Below, one piece after another: positions 1-13,900 of a stretch of DNA of 64,000 bases. Source of the stretch: Viola odorata (Eukaryota > Streptophyta > Magnoliopsida > Malpighiales > Violaceae); NCBI GenBank assembly GCA_963691705.1, contig OY829540.1, positions 6,958,001-7,022,000 on the forward strand, written 5' to 3'. Within the stretch, counting starts at the first letter, position 1. Every line of letters begins with the position of its first letter. A program made the position numbers and the translations under genes. The notes beneath the pieces were generated by a model, which had not been told where the DNA came from, made no database searches, and was given only the letters and a program-made list of their open reading frames with translations.

Positions 1-277
1 GGACTGGTGGCTATGTTTCTTCATATTATAAAGTTAGTATACTGCTTGTTGTACTACATTTGGACTAAATGCAATTCTTGAGTATGGCTATGGTTCTTAT
101 GCTAAAGTCGGTATGCTGCTCTTTATATTTTTTATTACATGCAATTCTTTCCTTCCCACAGGTTTATTATCTTTTCTTTTTCTTTTTTCTTTTTTGAAAA
201 GCATGGATTATAATAAAAACTTTATGATATATTTATTACCATTCTCTAAGAGTTGCTTTATACAACTGTGGTTCCAG

Positions 278-3200
278 GATGGGTTTCCACTCCAGTTTGA
301 AGACTTCTTTGTTCTTTCAGTGGGGAAGGTAGATCCACGACCCTCTTACCACAACACTAGCCAAATATGGCCTGTGGGCTACAAGTCCAGCTGGCATGAT
401 AAAATCAGCGGCTCTCTTTTCATATGTGATATCTCAGATGGAGGTGATTGGGGTCCAGTTTTTAAGGTTAAACGATATCCGTGCTCTACACAGCCTATCC
501 CTATTGGGTCAACTGTTCTGTCCAGGTCAAGCACTGTCTCAGATGATAGTAAAACTGCTGCTACTTATGATTTGGATGATCATGAAGAAATAGATGTTGA
601 CATGATATTCTCAGGCAGAAGCCCACCTCGTATTGATTTTGATGTTTTGTCGAGCTCGCAGTCTACTGCAGACAAAATCTCTAAATCTCAACCACTATCT
701 GGTTTGAAAACAGATTTGAATTGCATTTCACTGGATGTTGAGGAACTGGAAAATTGTAACAGGAGACTTGGTGATGATATTGGTGAGTTCCTAGTAGAAG
801 GGAGATCAATATCTTCTGTGTGGAAAATGGTATCTCAAAATCTTGTGCGTGCTTGCCATGAAGCATACAAGAAGATGGGTATTTGTAAGCTTTGTTGCAC
901 GCATGATACATGTGACTGGTGGCCGCCCTGCGAAGTCCTTGGGAATGTGGAATCAACTGAATGTACTGATCCATTAGCCAAGTTTTGCCACTTAATGGGC
1001 CCTCTTAGTGCTCCACGTCATATTCAAAGCAACGATGAGCTTACTAACAGTTGTGAAGCATTGATGAAGTGGTTAGGCCAGGACAGATTTGGACTGGATA
1101 TTCAGTTTGTTCAAGAAATAGTAGAGCAGCTTCCAGGAGTTCATGCATGTTCAGACTATATATTCCTTGATAAACGAAGTGACAAATCAAAATTGCAAAC
1201 AGTTGGAAGCGGTTTTCTTCTTTCCAACAGGAAGAGTGATGTGCAATGTGACAAAGAAGCAGATAGCCCTTCTCAGAAGGACTTTTGGCCTCCAGGCCAG
1301 CCTATGAGCTCAAAGCTTCCTGCTCATTTAATCGGTGATGTTGTTCAGGTATGGATATTATGTTGTCAACTATCTTAATACTACAGATTCTTTTATGGAA
1401 TATACTTCAACTTAGGTCCCATATTATTATGTTTACTTTTTATTTTGTTTAGTCATGGGAGTTACTCTGGCGCTTCTCTGAAGTTTTGGGACTAGAAGAA
1501 CCTCTATCATTCACGCAACTTGGAGATGAACTTACAGACTGTTTTTCCTTTAATCTTGGGGATTCTTCTGCTTCAACAGTAGATGGGGAAGGACAACACT
1601 CAACAGCAGAAGAACCTTTGAGGGAAGGAGCCAAAGTGAGAGTGGCACCTGATGCCTTTGGCATACACACGGGTGAGATTATCACAAAGGCACACTGCTC
1701 TCTACTGAAAGTACTGCTGACTGAGCTACAGTCCAAGTTGACAGCGTTTGTAGATCCGACTCTTGAAAGCGGAGAATCTAAGTCGAGAAAGAGAAGGAAG
1801 AAAGAAGGGGATAGCTTGGTTTTCGCCAAAAAGACATCACTTGATTTGCTTCCAGTGAATGAGCTCACATGGCCTGAGTTGGCTCGAAGATATGTATTTG
1901 CTGTCTCATCCGCAGGGGGTAATATTGATTCCATGGAAACTGTGAGCCGTGAGAGCTGCAAAGTGTTTCATTGTTTACAAGGACATAGTGGGCCACAAGG
2001 GGGCTCTCTTCCCGGGGTGGCTGGAATGGAAGCAGATGCACTGGTAGATTGGCTCTCATTTCTAGTTTTTGTTGCAATAATTATAGAGTGTCACTAGGTG
2101 ATATCCAAATATCCTGATGATCGCCTTAAACTATGTTCCCACTCTTGTCATTCGCATGCCTAACTTCTATGATGTTTGACTAAATACATACTACTATATA
2201 CATATTAAGAGAAACATAACAAGTGACAGCTCAATAGAGCAATAGGATCACCAACTATTGTGATCTTCGTAAGTTTAGGGAATTAGATAGTTAACCGTGA
2301 TTTTTGATTACGTTGCACGATCATACCTAATATACACATATAAAGAAAACATAGCTTAATCATGATTGATTTTGTTTACATGTTTTTTTATTAATAATGT
2401 TAACTGTCTTTACCTTTAATAATTAGATCATATGGCCTATTCTTTCTCATCTCACAACCATTTGTAAAAAATTATAACATGCCTCTTGTTCAACATTAAT
2501 CACAATCAATACGGTTTGAGCTGAGTTACTCATACATAACAAGATAGGAAAATCTAGCTGGTAATTAGGTCTTATGTGGATTGTTTTGGTTAATGATCAG
2601 TCCCATATGAGTAATTAACTAGCTAGGCTCAAGTCTTTCATGAATAACTAATACAGTTGATTGAAACCAACCATTGATTGATGTCCTGTCATCTTCGGGT
2701 TCATGTGAGGTCAATAGCTAGCAAGTTATGTATCTTTTACTTTAGTTATGTGAATTCTTAAGTAAATAGCATGCTAACTTCTCTCTTCAATTTTTAATTC
2801 ATGGTTCTCCTTCGAGATCTTGTGCATGGTTGGACTGGGGCTGAGCTTAGATTGTACTTTATTTACTCAGCCTTATTGTACCGGTGGAAAGGGGTGGACC
2901 TGTCTTGTGAGCCCAATATATATTTGCTTTCATTTCATAATTCGGTTACTGGTGACTGGTGAAGACGACGCGTGTAGCATTGCATGTTTAACACCTGCAG
3001 AGAGAGTTATGACGACACGCATTTTGTTTACCCTTATATAGTTGTATAACCTTGATATTATATCCTTTTGCAACAAACTTACACGTGTTTGAGACGCTCT
3101 TGATTGATTTACTATATATGATTTTTCCCATAACAAGCTGTAATAAAATCACTTGAATGCTTTTTGCATGATATAAGTTCCCGTGTCGATTCTATTGCAA

Positions 3201-6200
3201 AATGAAACACGTGTCTGCGAGTCTTACTGAAATGGTAACATGTCCCCTATTATTTCTTTTTCCTTCTTGTGAAATCTTTGTTGATCTTGGTGTGCGTTTA
3301 TTTATTATTTAATTATGGTGAACTAATTTTCCTGTTTCCAGCTTCTTGCAGAGGCTACAAAGCAAATCTTTGGCTCATCGAAAGATATAAATGACCATGT
3401 GGATTACAATGACGTGGATGTACCCGGCTACAAAACAGTTGGGATGAATGATGGTGAAATTCCTGAATGGGCTCTAGTGCTTGAACCAGTGAGAAAGCTA
3501 CCTACAAATGTGGGAGCCAGGATTCGAAAGCGTATATATGAGGCCTTAGAGAAAAATCCACCAGATTGGGCAAGGAGGATGTTGGAGCACTCAATCAGCA
3601 AACAAGTTTATAAGGGAAATGCTTCAGGACCAACGAAGGTACTTCCTGAAATGATTAAATTCCCCCCTATCGTTGTATTTAAGTCAACGTTTTAGTAACG
3701 GCAGAAATGTTTTGTTTCCAAGTCTCCATAACTGTCTAAATGAGGCAATTTGTTTTGTATTTGGCATCCTAAATGTTGTCTATGCTTCTCATTTATCATT
3801 TTGCAAATGGGAAAAAAAAGTATGATGTGGTCTACTTATTTTCATTATAATTTGCTTTCCTTCTTCTGCTGGAGTTATAACTTCTTAAAATTAGCCTGAA
3901 GATTTTGCTTTTTAGTTATTGTCTTGGTTTTATTTCATATAATTAGAGCTTGTCAGAATCCGTCAACCCTGGACTTTCCTAACCATAGAATTATTTTTAT
4001 GGTAGTGTATGCAAAGCTGGTACTAAATCAAAGTGTCTTCTTTTTCTGGTGGTTACAGAAAGCTGTTCTAGCAGTATTGGCAAATGTACATGGTGAGAGT
4101 CAGCAGCAGAAACCTAATAGGAAGAAAAAAACCAAGAATGCTTGCAGTTTATCTGATGTGATCATGAAACAATGTCGAAAAGTGCTTCGCCTTGCTGTTG
4201 CTGCCGATGAAGATAAAGTTTTCTGTAATTTATTGGGAAGAACACCCCTTAACACTTCCGATAATGATGATGAGGGGCTGCTTGGGTTCTCTTTGGACTT
4301 CAGAACTATCGATCTGAGATTGGATTATGGGGCCTATGGTGGATCACATGAAGCTTTCCTGGAAGATGTTCGAGAGGTAACCCTTTTATCTGTTGATTTG
4401 CTTGAGTAGTTGCCTTAAGCTAATTGTTTTGAAGGACATCCAAGGAACAGCTATGTCCAAGCTAAAATTCTCTACTGACTCACCTTGCCGGCTTGATTAA
4501 GATGTTAAGTCTGTTTTTATGGAGGAGTAATTGGATGTTTTGTGAAACTCTTAACAGTAAAAGCATCGATTACACCTGCCTTGTTCAAGAATATTTTGAA
4601 AAGTCAACTGTCTTCTCTTTTCACTCTTATATATATTGCAAATTTCAGTTATATTTGTTATTATATTGTTGGGTAGCTTAAGGTAATATGTCTGCCTGCC
4701 TTGCTTTGAAGTGCATGTCATTTTTTTTTTTTGTATTTTTTCAGGTTTGGAATCACATATGTACTGCATATACCGACCAGCCTGATTTAGTCCAATTGGC
4801 TAAAGAATTATCTCAAAAATTTGAGGAACTTTATGAAAATGAGGTTTGTCATTCTACTCCACTTCTGTCATGTTAAGCACTGGGAAGTTTTTGTAGGAAG
4901 GAGATATTAAAATCCTTAACAAAAAAAGAGAGCAAGAAATCAAAATATACTTGTTTTGGTTCAATCTAACGTTGTTCCTAATGTAACCAGTGGTGTGTAT
5001 GCTAAAACCCGATTAGTGCAAGGAAAGGAAACAAAATCCCACCACAGCACAAAAGGGAGTGATGTACCTAATAAGTTAGATTAACATAACTGCCATACTG
5101 TTAAAATACTGTTTCTCCATCCTTAAACAAAATCCCACCACAGCACAAAAGGGAGTGATGTACCTAATAAGTTAGATTAACATAACTGCCATACTGTTAA
5201 AATACTGTTTCTCCATCCTTAAGTTTCCCAGAGTTTGCAGATATAGTGATTTCTGAGCATGTGGCACGTATGCTGGCCACCTGGAGTTCTTTTAGAATTT
5301 GGCTTTTAGTTTGAACTTTACTCATCTAATGCTCTGCAGGTCCTCACCCTTTCCCACAAATTCATGCACTGTCACACTGAAGAAAGTTTAAGTTCTGAAT
5401 CTAAGAAAGAACTGGAAGAGATTCTTGAGCGTGCAAGTGATTTATCAAAAGCTCCTTGGGATGAGGGTGTGTGCAGAATATGTGGCATAGATAAAGACGA
5501 TTTCAGTGTTCTATTATGTGATAAATGTGATTCTGGGTGTCACACATATTGCTTAAATCCTCCTCTTGCAAGAATACCTGAAGGGAACTGGTATTGCCCT
5601 TCGTGTGTTACTAGCCATTGCGTTTCTCTAGGTGCTTCAGAAGTTCCTCGGTTCAACAGAGGGTGCCGGAAAAAGAAACACCAAGGGGAGTTCACTCACC
5701 AATCTTTGGAAACTCTATCTCATTTAGGTACAACCATGGAAGTGAAAGATTACTGGCAGTACAGCCTGGAGGAGGTTTGTTTTAGGAAACTTAATGCATC
5801 TACTCATGTAAAAAATTATTTACAGCTTCCACGGCATGTGGGTGATACGTTCATTGCAGCTACTTATTAATCAACATCTTTTAGATTCTGTAATTCGATG
5901 CTCTTATTTAGGTTTATCTTTCTCATTGTTGGCCCTCCTTCCTTGTCTACCGATGATGGTGTTAATTCTTTTTTATTAAATCATTTATTTCCCTAATTAG
6001 TGTGGCATGTTTCTACCTTACATGCTGCTTAGATATGCAGCGTAGGGGAGCATCAATCCTTACTCATTACGCAAGAATACACATTTGCATCTTCTACTTG
6101 CTTGCTTGCTTTGTATAGATTTGATTGTTTGAAGCAGTTAGCTGATAACCATCACTTTTTTTCCAGAGAGTATTCCTTCTGAAGTTTTTGGGTGACGAGG

Positions 6201-9200
6201 TGCTGAATTCTGCTAATATACGTGAACACTTAGAGCAGTGTGCACCAGTATCCAATGATTTTCAGCAGAAACTTCGTTCACTATATGCAGAATGGAAGAA
6301 TTTCAAGTTCCGAGAAGGAATCCTTGCTGAGAAAATAGCAAAAATAAATGCAACTGTGCTTAATGGTGCCGGCAGCTCTGGATCAGGAAGGGCGGCTACT
6401 GTTCTTCCAAACTGTGATAAACTATTGGCTCAACAGCTTAATAAAAACAGCTTATTTTTACCCTTTCCCACTGACCAGGTATGTATGGGTAGTTTGCAGT
6501 TGTAAAAGGAAGCATTATTTTATTAAACAACCTCAGTGATTTTATTCAAAAGATGTTCAGAGCAACTTTCTACCAGTAGTGGAAGTCAGTTTTTAAACAT
6601 ATATGATTTTGAATTTCAGGTAAATCGACATTCTGGTAACAACAATGGGTTTATATTTGAGAATACTTCTTCTTCCCATACACAGCCTCTCCTTGCAGAA
6701 GATGAGTTCATGTGGCAAAACAAGGTTATACCCATTCTTCAAGTTCAGAAATATGATTCAAATCGAGACCATGCAGTCAGAAAAAGTGTTGATCGAGAAG
6801 CAGAGTCTTCAAAATGCTGTGGTTTGATGATGCCTACTTGTGAAAATCTGCAAGGCAGTGCTTCATCAATCATTTTTGGAACGCAGATGGCTGAACATGC
6901 ACGTGCCCTCCATTCAAATTCCCAAAATACGTTGATCAATCATCCCTCCTTTGTTCAAGATGTGAATGAGTTAAAAGCGTGCAACCTTGAGGCAGATGTC
7001 ATCAAGGATAAAATTTCTGTCTTGCAGGATTCAATTGCCTCTTTAGAGTCACAGTTACAGAAGGCTTCACTGAGGAAGGAATTTTTGGGAAGAGACTCTT
7101 CTGGTCGTCTGTACTGGGTTTTTTGCAGGTCTGGTTCATCTCCATTGGTGGCAGTTGATGGTACCATGATGGTGCAGCATAAGGACATGATCAAAGAGGT
7201 TTCTGGTCCAAGTAAGATTAGTGATCGCATTCCTACATCTTCATGGTTTTCTTATCAATCTGATGCTGAAGTTAAAGAACTTATTAGATGGCTGAGAGAT
7301 AATAGCCCAAGGGAGAGGGACTTGTTAGAGTCTCTATCAATGCTACTCAGAATTGGGTGTAAGGATTCCAATAAAGTTGGAAATTTTGCTTCTAATGCAT
7401 GTCAGCCACCTTTAAAAGCCACAAATGATGACAAAACAGTTAACCATTATTCAATTGTTACTAAAGCTTCAACTGCAATGGAGAAGAAATATGGGCCTTG
7501 CTTTAAAATGAATGTCATTGGCAACCCGGAAAAACAGAATCAGAATGCAGAGGTAATTTCCAAGGAAAAGATGTACCGGTGTGAATGCCTGGAACCTATA
7601 TGGACATCTAGGTCCCATTGCGAGGTGTGCCACTGGTCATTTTCCTCCTCAGATGAACTTAAGGAGCATAAAGATGGCAAATGCTGTTCTACAAATAACG
7701 GCAAGGTGAATGATGATGTTGCAAAGGGGAAGGCAGTGGTGAGGACTGAACAGAGGGAGCTCTCAGGCAAAACGAGAGTAGGCAAGTCAGGTGACGCATC
7801 CCATGAGAATGGCATTGGAGTGGTTGGATCTCAAAAGGATTTATCATCCCCTTACAACATTGAAGAGATTTGTTCCAAGTTCGTTGTGAGGAGCTCTAAC
7901 AAAGAATTGGTGAGGGAAATAGGACTTCTTGGTTCTGATGGGATTCCATCACTTGTACCATGTGCATCTCCTTATCTCAGTGACCCCACTTTAAAGTTAG
8001 CCCATGCCAGCGGAGATGAGGTTGATGAAAATGAGAAGTCCATGACATCAGTTCCCGGGGATGTGAATGCCTGTATGAAGAATGGTAATGGCTGCAGTGG
8101 GTCAACCATAAGTGGAGCAGTGGATGGCATGCAAAAGGAAGCACACAAAAATGAGAGACCAAATTTGACAAGTGAAAAAAAGACTCGATGTATTAAGTTT
8201 AACTATTCAAAACTAGGAAATGTTAACTTTCCTGTGCTTTCTGATTCTTCATTGAGACCCCTTGTGGGACGTGGAGCTCAAATTCTCAGGCAGCTGAAAG
8301 TTAACTTGCTTGATATGGAGGCTATTCTCCCAGAAGAAGCACTGAAACCATCAAAGGCTTGCCTAGCAAAACGAGGAGCTTGGCGAGCATTTGTGAAATC
8401 TGCCAAGTCAGTGTTTGAGGTAAAATCTTTCTTTTCTAAAATACTCCGTCAAACTCTGCCCTGTACTTTGTGAATGGCTTGCTAATATCCTTTGTAGTGC
8501 TTCATGAAAGTTGACTTATCCCTGACTACTGTGTAATGTGGAATGCGCTTCAAAATTGCACATTTTGGGCGCATTCAGAAATCAACCTGCACAATCTTTT
8601 ACTGATGATTGTCTTCCTTTGTTTCTGCTATTCTGAATCATTGCTTTCCAATTTCATTTTTTCTGGAGCTATGTTTTTCTGATCTTTGAGATAAAAGACC
8701 TGCTAGGAATATGAAATGAGCTGGATCCTGTGTGTTTTGACTGCTGTATTATGATGTGACTCTTTAATGGTGATTACCACTTAAATGCAGGAAAGCCCGA
8801 GGCAAGATTGTGTGGTAAGCACCTTGCCTTAGTGGCAAACTGAGAGATGGAAACTCATTAATTGCTTAGCGCTTGCAAAGAAAGCATTATCCATTTTATG
8901 GAAATTTGATAGTCACGCAGAAAAATAGCATCAGCATTTATGTTTGTACCAATATGAAGTCAGGGGAGACCAATTAACCGCTTTTGATATTTTTTTTCTG
9001 TTTCTTCCAGATGGTTCAAGCTACTATTGTGTTAGAGCACATGATTAAAACTGAGTACATGAGGAATGAATTGTGTTTTTGGTCATCGCTTTCTGCTGCA
9101 GCGAAGATTGCAACTGTCTCCTCTCTTGCCCTTCGGATATACACCCTGGATGCAGCCATTCTCTATGAAAAGTCTCCTCCTCCTCCTCCTCCTCCTCCTC

Positions 9201-9370
9201 CTCCAGATGTTGGTGACAAGCCAGACGCTAACTCTTCGCCCCGTATGGATTCAGCAAGTAATCCGAAGCCAAGCAGCAAGCCAGCTGCAGCTGAGAATGA
9301 AAAGCCAGCTGCAGCTGAGAATGAAAAGCCACAAAGCAAATCAGGCAAGAAAAGAAAAGACACCAGTTGA
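278..9370 (+). CDS. MBD9: MBD9-like chromatin protein (FYRN, bromodomain-like, PHD, WHIM), 5' partial
   Basis: Nine exons join in frame: 278-1348, 1453-2043, 3342-3638, 4059-4376, 4745-4843, 5340-5774, 6167-6478, 6620-8419, 9011-9370 (1760 visible codons plus TGA). The start and the N-terminal MBD lie upstream of the window. In order I see an FYRN-like segment (about residues 1-65, with IWPVGYKSSW), a bromodomain-like region around 690-790, a C4HC3 PHD finger around 835-885 (CRICGIDK, LLCDKCDSGCHTYC, NWYCPSC), a DDT/WHIM-like stretch (VFLLKFLGDE) and a WHIM motif (GRDSSGRLYW) near 1200. The tail has a proline run from a CCT repeat near 9175-9205 and a doubled AAAENEKP. In Arabidopsis MBD9 associates with SWR1 and ISWI remodelers, supports H2A.Z deposition and affects flowering and branching; the nuclear role here is inferred from family. 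Introns are GT-AG and most fall between codons. Identity is confident; single splice sites slightly less so. Confidence 0.93.
2044..3341 (+). other. Long intron of the MBD9-like gene, no recognisable content
   Basis: The 1.3 kb between the exon ending in EADAL and the exon starting LLAEATKQ is AT-rich. It has a clean GT donor and a pyrimidine-rich CAG acceptor. I see no conserved ORF, no terminal inverted repeats and no RNA gene in it. Confidence 0.7.
5031..5222. repeat. 96-bp perfect tandem duplication in an MBD9 intron
   Basis: The unit beginning acaaaatcccaccacagcac occupies 5031-5126 and is repeated at 5127-5222 with no difference that I can see. It lies wholly in the intron 4844-5339, so it should not change the protein. 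The identity of the copies implies a recent event. Confidence 0.95.
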
Positions 9371-10976
9371 TGAATGATATACAGATGTAGCCTTGAATCT
9401 TATCGCAGGAAGAAGCGGATATATCCCCACAGTGCAGTTTTGAAGTCAAATCTTGACTTGACTGAGACTTGTTGTAGTTTTATAGAGAGTTTGAGGACTG
9501 TTTGGTACTGAACATTTGTTTGTACCTTTTTTGTATGTTGTAGATATGACTGTAGGTGTACACATGGGATGTTGGATCAAAAGGTTAGGCCATTTAGCTC
9601 AGGAAGAAAAGAAATGATAGAGCCAATTTGGTTTAGGTGTATAGTAGTGTTTGGATGACTGGTTTCTCGAAACTTGAGAGAGATGCAGTCGTCTTATGTT
9701 GAGAGGTCCATATCCGCCCGGAAATCAATTGGTGGAAGGGATTGTTATGTAACATGTCAAAAGGTATGTAATGACAGTTCTCTGTTGTAACATAATAGTT
9801 CACAAGTTCTGGAAAGTGGAAAATCATTCTGTTAGAATTACCATTGCTTGTTTGGATTTTGAATTTTTGATTTTCCCCAGCAGGTGCTATAGCTGGATGG
9901 TATTCTACTGTTCACCTGACATAAACCTGAAGATGAATGTGTAAGCTCATTGTTGCAGGGTTGCTGCCTCGATTCTTACACTCTTGCGCAACTTTTAGAA
10001 TGTAAACTGCAGTTTGTTTATGAATAATTAAATCTCATAATCCTGTTTAGGCAAATTGCTCTTCTAACTTCTAAGTTCCAGATAAAGTTGCTACTGTTAC
10101 TCACTTAATCTAACCACGGACCAAATCTAAGTTATCTAACCCTAATTCTGCTCATCAAGAAAAAAACTAACCTAACTCCACGTGGCGCGAGTACGGAAGT
10201 TCCAATGACTTGATCAAAGAATTGTCCCTACCTGCGATATAAAACTTCCTAATCCTAGATTCCTTTTCAAAATCAAAATTCCTACTTGCTCTCATAATAA
10301 GGTAGAACAAAGCATACAAATGTGACGTACTTTGCTCGGAAGACTGCTTGTTATTTATTTATTATTATTATTTCAGTTTAATGTTTCAATCATGTCAAGA
10401 TGGGGGTTTTCAATCTTTCAGTTTAATATTCCAATCATGTCAAGATGGGGGTTTTCAATCTTTACTGGGCTTTGGGGTGTATAATGGGCCTTTTTTCTGG
10501 GATGATTTTCTTTGCTAAGTCTGTTTGGGTTGTTAGCTGTAATATTTCAGGGTCATGGGCCTTTATTTTGTAATCCTTTATTGAATCAACTAACTCATCA
10601 AAAGTTACAGTAAAAACAAAATCATGTCAAGATGATAAAAAACCACAACCTTGACCTAATCAAACTCATTGTTCTGAGATCAGTTTACTTCCTCTTGAAT
10701 ATTTTACAAGTCTCAAAAGTTCAGGAGCAAGTAACTGCTCTGATAGAGAAGCACTAACTAACCCAAATGAGAAAAAAAGAGGGATATTTAAATACTTAAT
10801 GGTTAAAAAATGGCTTACATTTCTAAAAAGAACCAAAACTATTCTGAATCAATTCAAACTGAAACACATTGATGCACATTCCACCACATTTTTATGTTTT
10901 CCACAAGCGAAAGTAATGACAAAACTATAACTGACGATCAGGTTATGGATGCCAAGTGAATTAGAAACTCCCATCA
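9371..10976. other. Convergent 3' intergenic region with a 45-bp tandem repeat
   Basis: This space separates the ends of two convergent genes, MBD9-like (+) and RBM25-like (-), so it should hold both 3' UTRs and polyadenylation sites. At 10371-10415 and 10416-10460 a 45-bp unit beginning tttcagttta is repeated with two or three differences. I see no further gene. Confidence 0.6.
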
Positions 10977-13900
10977 TCACGCTTTCGTCCTTGAGAGACC
11001 CGTCTCCACTTTCTTTATTTCAAAGATGAGCATCCTCCACATTTTGAGCACAAACATTTCTGCTTCATCATCTAATATAGACTGAAGCATCTCCAACATT
11101 TGAGATGCCTTCACGTGCTCTTGCGTACTCGTTACAATGTAATCCACCAGGGTGGTTTCTTCCTCTCCCAAAAACTCTGTAATCTTCTTCGAAATCCATG
11201 GTCTCATTCTCTCATGAAGCTCATGCTGCAATGGTGCATATAAAAGAGAAAAGAAGAAGATGCTTAGAACACAGCAAGTACACTAGAGCTATCATGAACA
11301 GAAGACTAGTTATTAAGTTCACCATATCCACCTCTCATGCAGACAATTCAACCAATTACAGACTAGTTATTAAGAAGTGGGCACAACGCTGCAGCCAACA
11401 GAAAAGACTCCCAAGGAAAACCCACAAAACAATTGATGTTGGAAAAAAAGTCTAATAACCACCAATGAGTTCTAAGGTTCCCAATACCAAAGTTTTCAGA
11501 ACTTCATAAACATGCCTTCATATCAAGCCTGTTGGGAACATTTTCAAAAAGAAACTTCAATCGAGGTTCAACTCAGCATCCCAAGCATAGATGGGGGAAC
11601 TGAACACTATCACCAACAACCAAGGTCCCAAAGAAAACCCACAACAACATTTGATGCTAGAAAAAGTAGATGTAAATGACCAATAACATGACCTGTAAGG
11701 TCCCCCCAAACCAAGGTCTTTAGGACTTAACAAACAGTGCCTTTCAAATTACACCTGTTGGGAACATTTCAAAAGACACTTTTAAGCAAGATTCAACTCA
11801 AATGTAGGGAGTAGGCTCCCAAAAAGAGTGACAAAAACAGATCTTTGACTGCCAACTGTCAGTTAAATTTACCAGATCCAGAAATCAAATGAGTAATTGA
11901 ATTACTTGCTATAAATTAAGGCCACCAACCATGGTACCGAAGGAAACCATTCAAATATAAATGTCAGACAAAAAACACAACCAAAGCAGCAAAGTGAGGT
12001 TCACAAAGCCAAGGTGTTAAAAAATTTCCGCACAAGCCTTCAGCCATTGGTTATGAAAACTTCAGGGGGGAAATTGTTGACAAAGCTTAGGAGGACAGAA
12101 GCTTTGACAAAAAGCACATACCGGATACAATAATAATCTGAATATATCACGCCTAAATGCATGAGCTGTGCTAAGACATCATTGTTACATTTAAAAACTA
12201 CTAGGAGAGGGTGAGTGCAACCAACAATAAACATTGAAGCATTAGACACAAGTGTAAGCTTCATAACTATCTTTCAGGAACTCAGGTGCTACAAAGCTCA
12301 TGTTTTTTTATTATTGGCATGATTTCATTTGATTTTAAAGTAGAGGGATATTTGACACAGGTTTGAGCCAAAGTTTCTCCGAAAGCCCTTCCTTAAGCAA
12401 GGTCTATGAGATAAAACAGAACTATTGTGAAGTTAAAACAGCAAAACATTTATGATAAGTAGGGTTGCATACCTTGTCATAGACAGCCCAATTTATCTCG
12501 TACAAGAATAGCTCATCCTTGGTCTTTGGAATCATATCAATCAATTGTTTTGCATCCAAGAGCTTCTGTTTATCTGGTGTCCTCACTTTATCCAGCCCAT
12601 GTTCCCGGTCCCTGTCCCGTGCAGGAACCCTTTCCCTGTTCTCATCTCTGCTCCGATTATCCTCCTCATTCCGGTCTCTTTCTCGTTGGCTTGATCTATC
12701 ATACGGGCGCCTACTTCTTTCTCTTTCTACATCAGGCTTTTCGTCTTTGGGAGCAACATTTGATAAACGCTTTGCAAATTCAGCAGCAGCAACTAGATTT
12801 GGTGGTTGCGCTCCAGAAATAGGAGGTTGGACAGCTTGCAACTCCTCAGTTGAATAATCAATGGGAACCAGCGGCCTCATTTTCTTATCCTTATTTGCTT
12901 CGTCGTCCTCCTCTTCATAGAAAACAGAAGGGACAGCAGTCCGTTTTCCAGAGCCAACTAAACCAAAGCCCAACTTTCTCATAGGAGCATTTGCACTCTG
13001 ACGTGCTTCAGCTTCTTCCATTGGTACCATGGGTTCTTCACCAGTACCATTTTGTAATATCCCATCACCTGCAATGTTTAGAGTCACACGACATTCAAAA
13101 CGTTTAGGAAAGTTTCATTTTCTGACAAGGATAGCAGAGGCACAACAGCAAAATTTGAAGTAAAAATCAAGTTTACCTGACTGGTTTTCGTTGCCAGAAT
13201 TGCCTTCATAGTTGTGCTCAATAACCATATCATTACCCTCTATTCTGTCTTCTTCAGCAAAAACTGTCTTCTCGTCTCCATTCATGACATGCTCAGGTGA
13301 AATCTGTAACGCGTCTCTATGTTGCTGCTGTAGCCTTTCCTCCTCGACCCTTCTTTGGGCATCCACTATTTCTTTCTGTTCCTTTAGCCTGTCAGTCATA
13401 TCCTCTTCCTTCTCTCGTAACCTCTTTCTCCTCTTATCCTCTAAAGCACTTTTGCGCCACCTTTTTCTCGAATCGTCATCCTCTTCTTCTTCATGAAGAA
13501 TCTCCTTTTTACGTTTGCGCTCTCTTTCTTTCTCTCTCTCCTTCTCATACTGTCGTTGTTTATCTTTCTCTCTCTCCCTATACTCCCAATCTTTGAGACG
13601 CTCTTCATACTCACGCTCAGAGTCCTCAATCTTCCTTCTCTGCTCCCTCTCCTTCCTAACTCGTTCTCGCTCTGTTTCCCTTTCATATCTTTCAAGTTCT
13701 CGGTCTTTGTCCCGTTTTAGATTTCGGTCTCTGTCCCTATCTCGAGTTCTCCTGTCATATCTACGGTTCTTGTCAGGTGAGCTTGTTTCAGGCTTATCAT
13801 GTTCACTTCCAGCCTTGTTGTCACTAGTTGTCTCATCATCATTTTTTCCTTCAATAGCATCTGTCGCATGACACAACAGGAGAAAATCAAGAAACACATT

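Noticed and set aside
9163..9363. Minus-strand frame with a glycine run
   Set aside because: It is the antisense of the proline and Ala-Glu-Asn-rich end of MBD9.
12519..13871. Several plus-strand frames rich in Ser and Leu
   Set aside because: They are the reverse complement of the Arg/Glu/Asp-rich coding region of RBM25.
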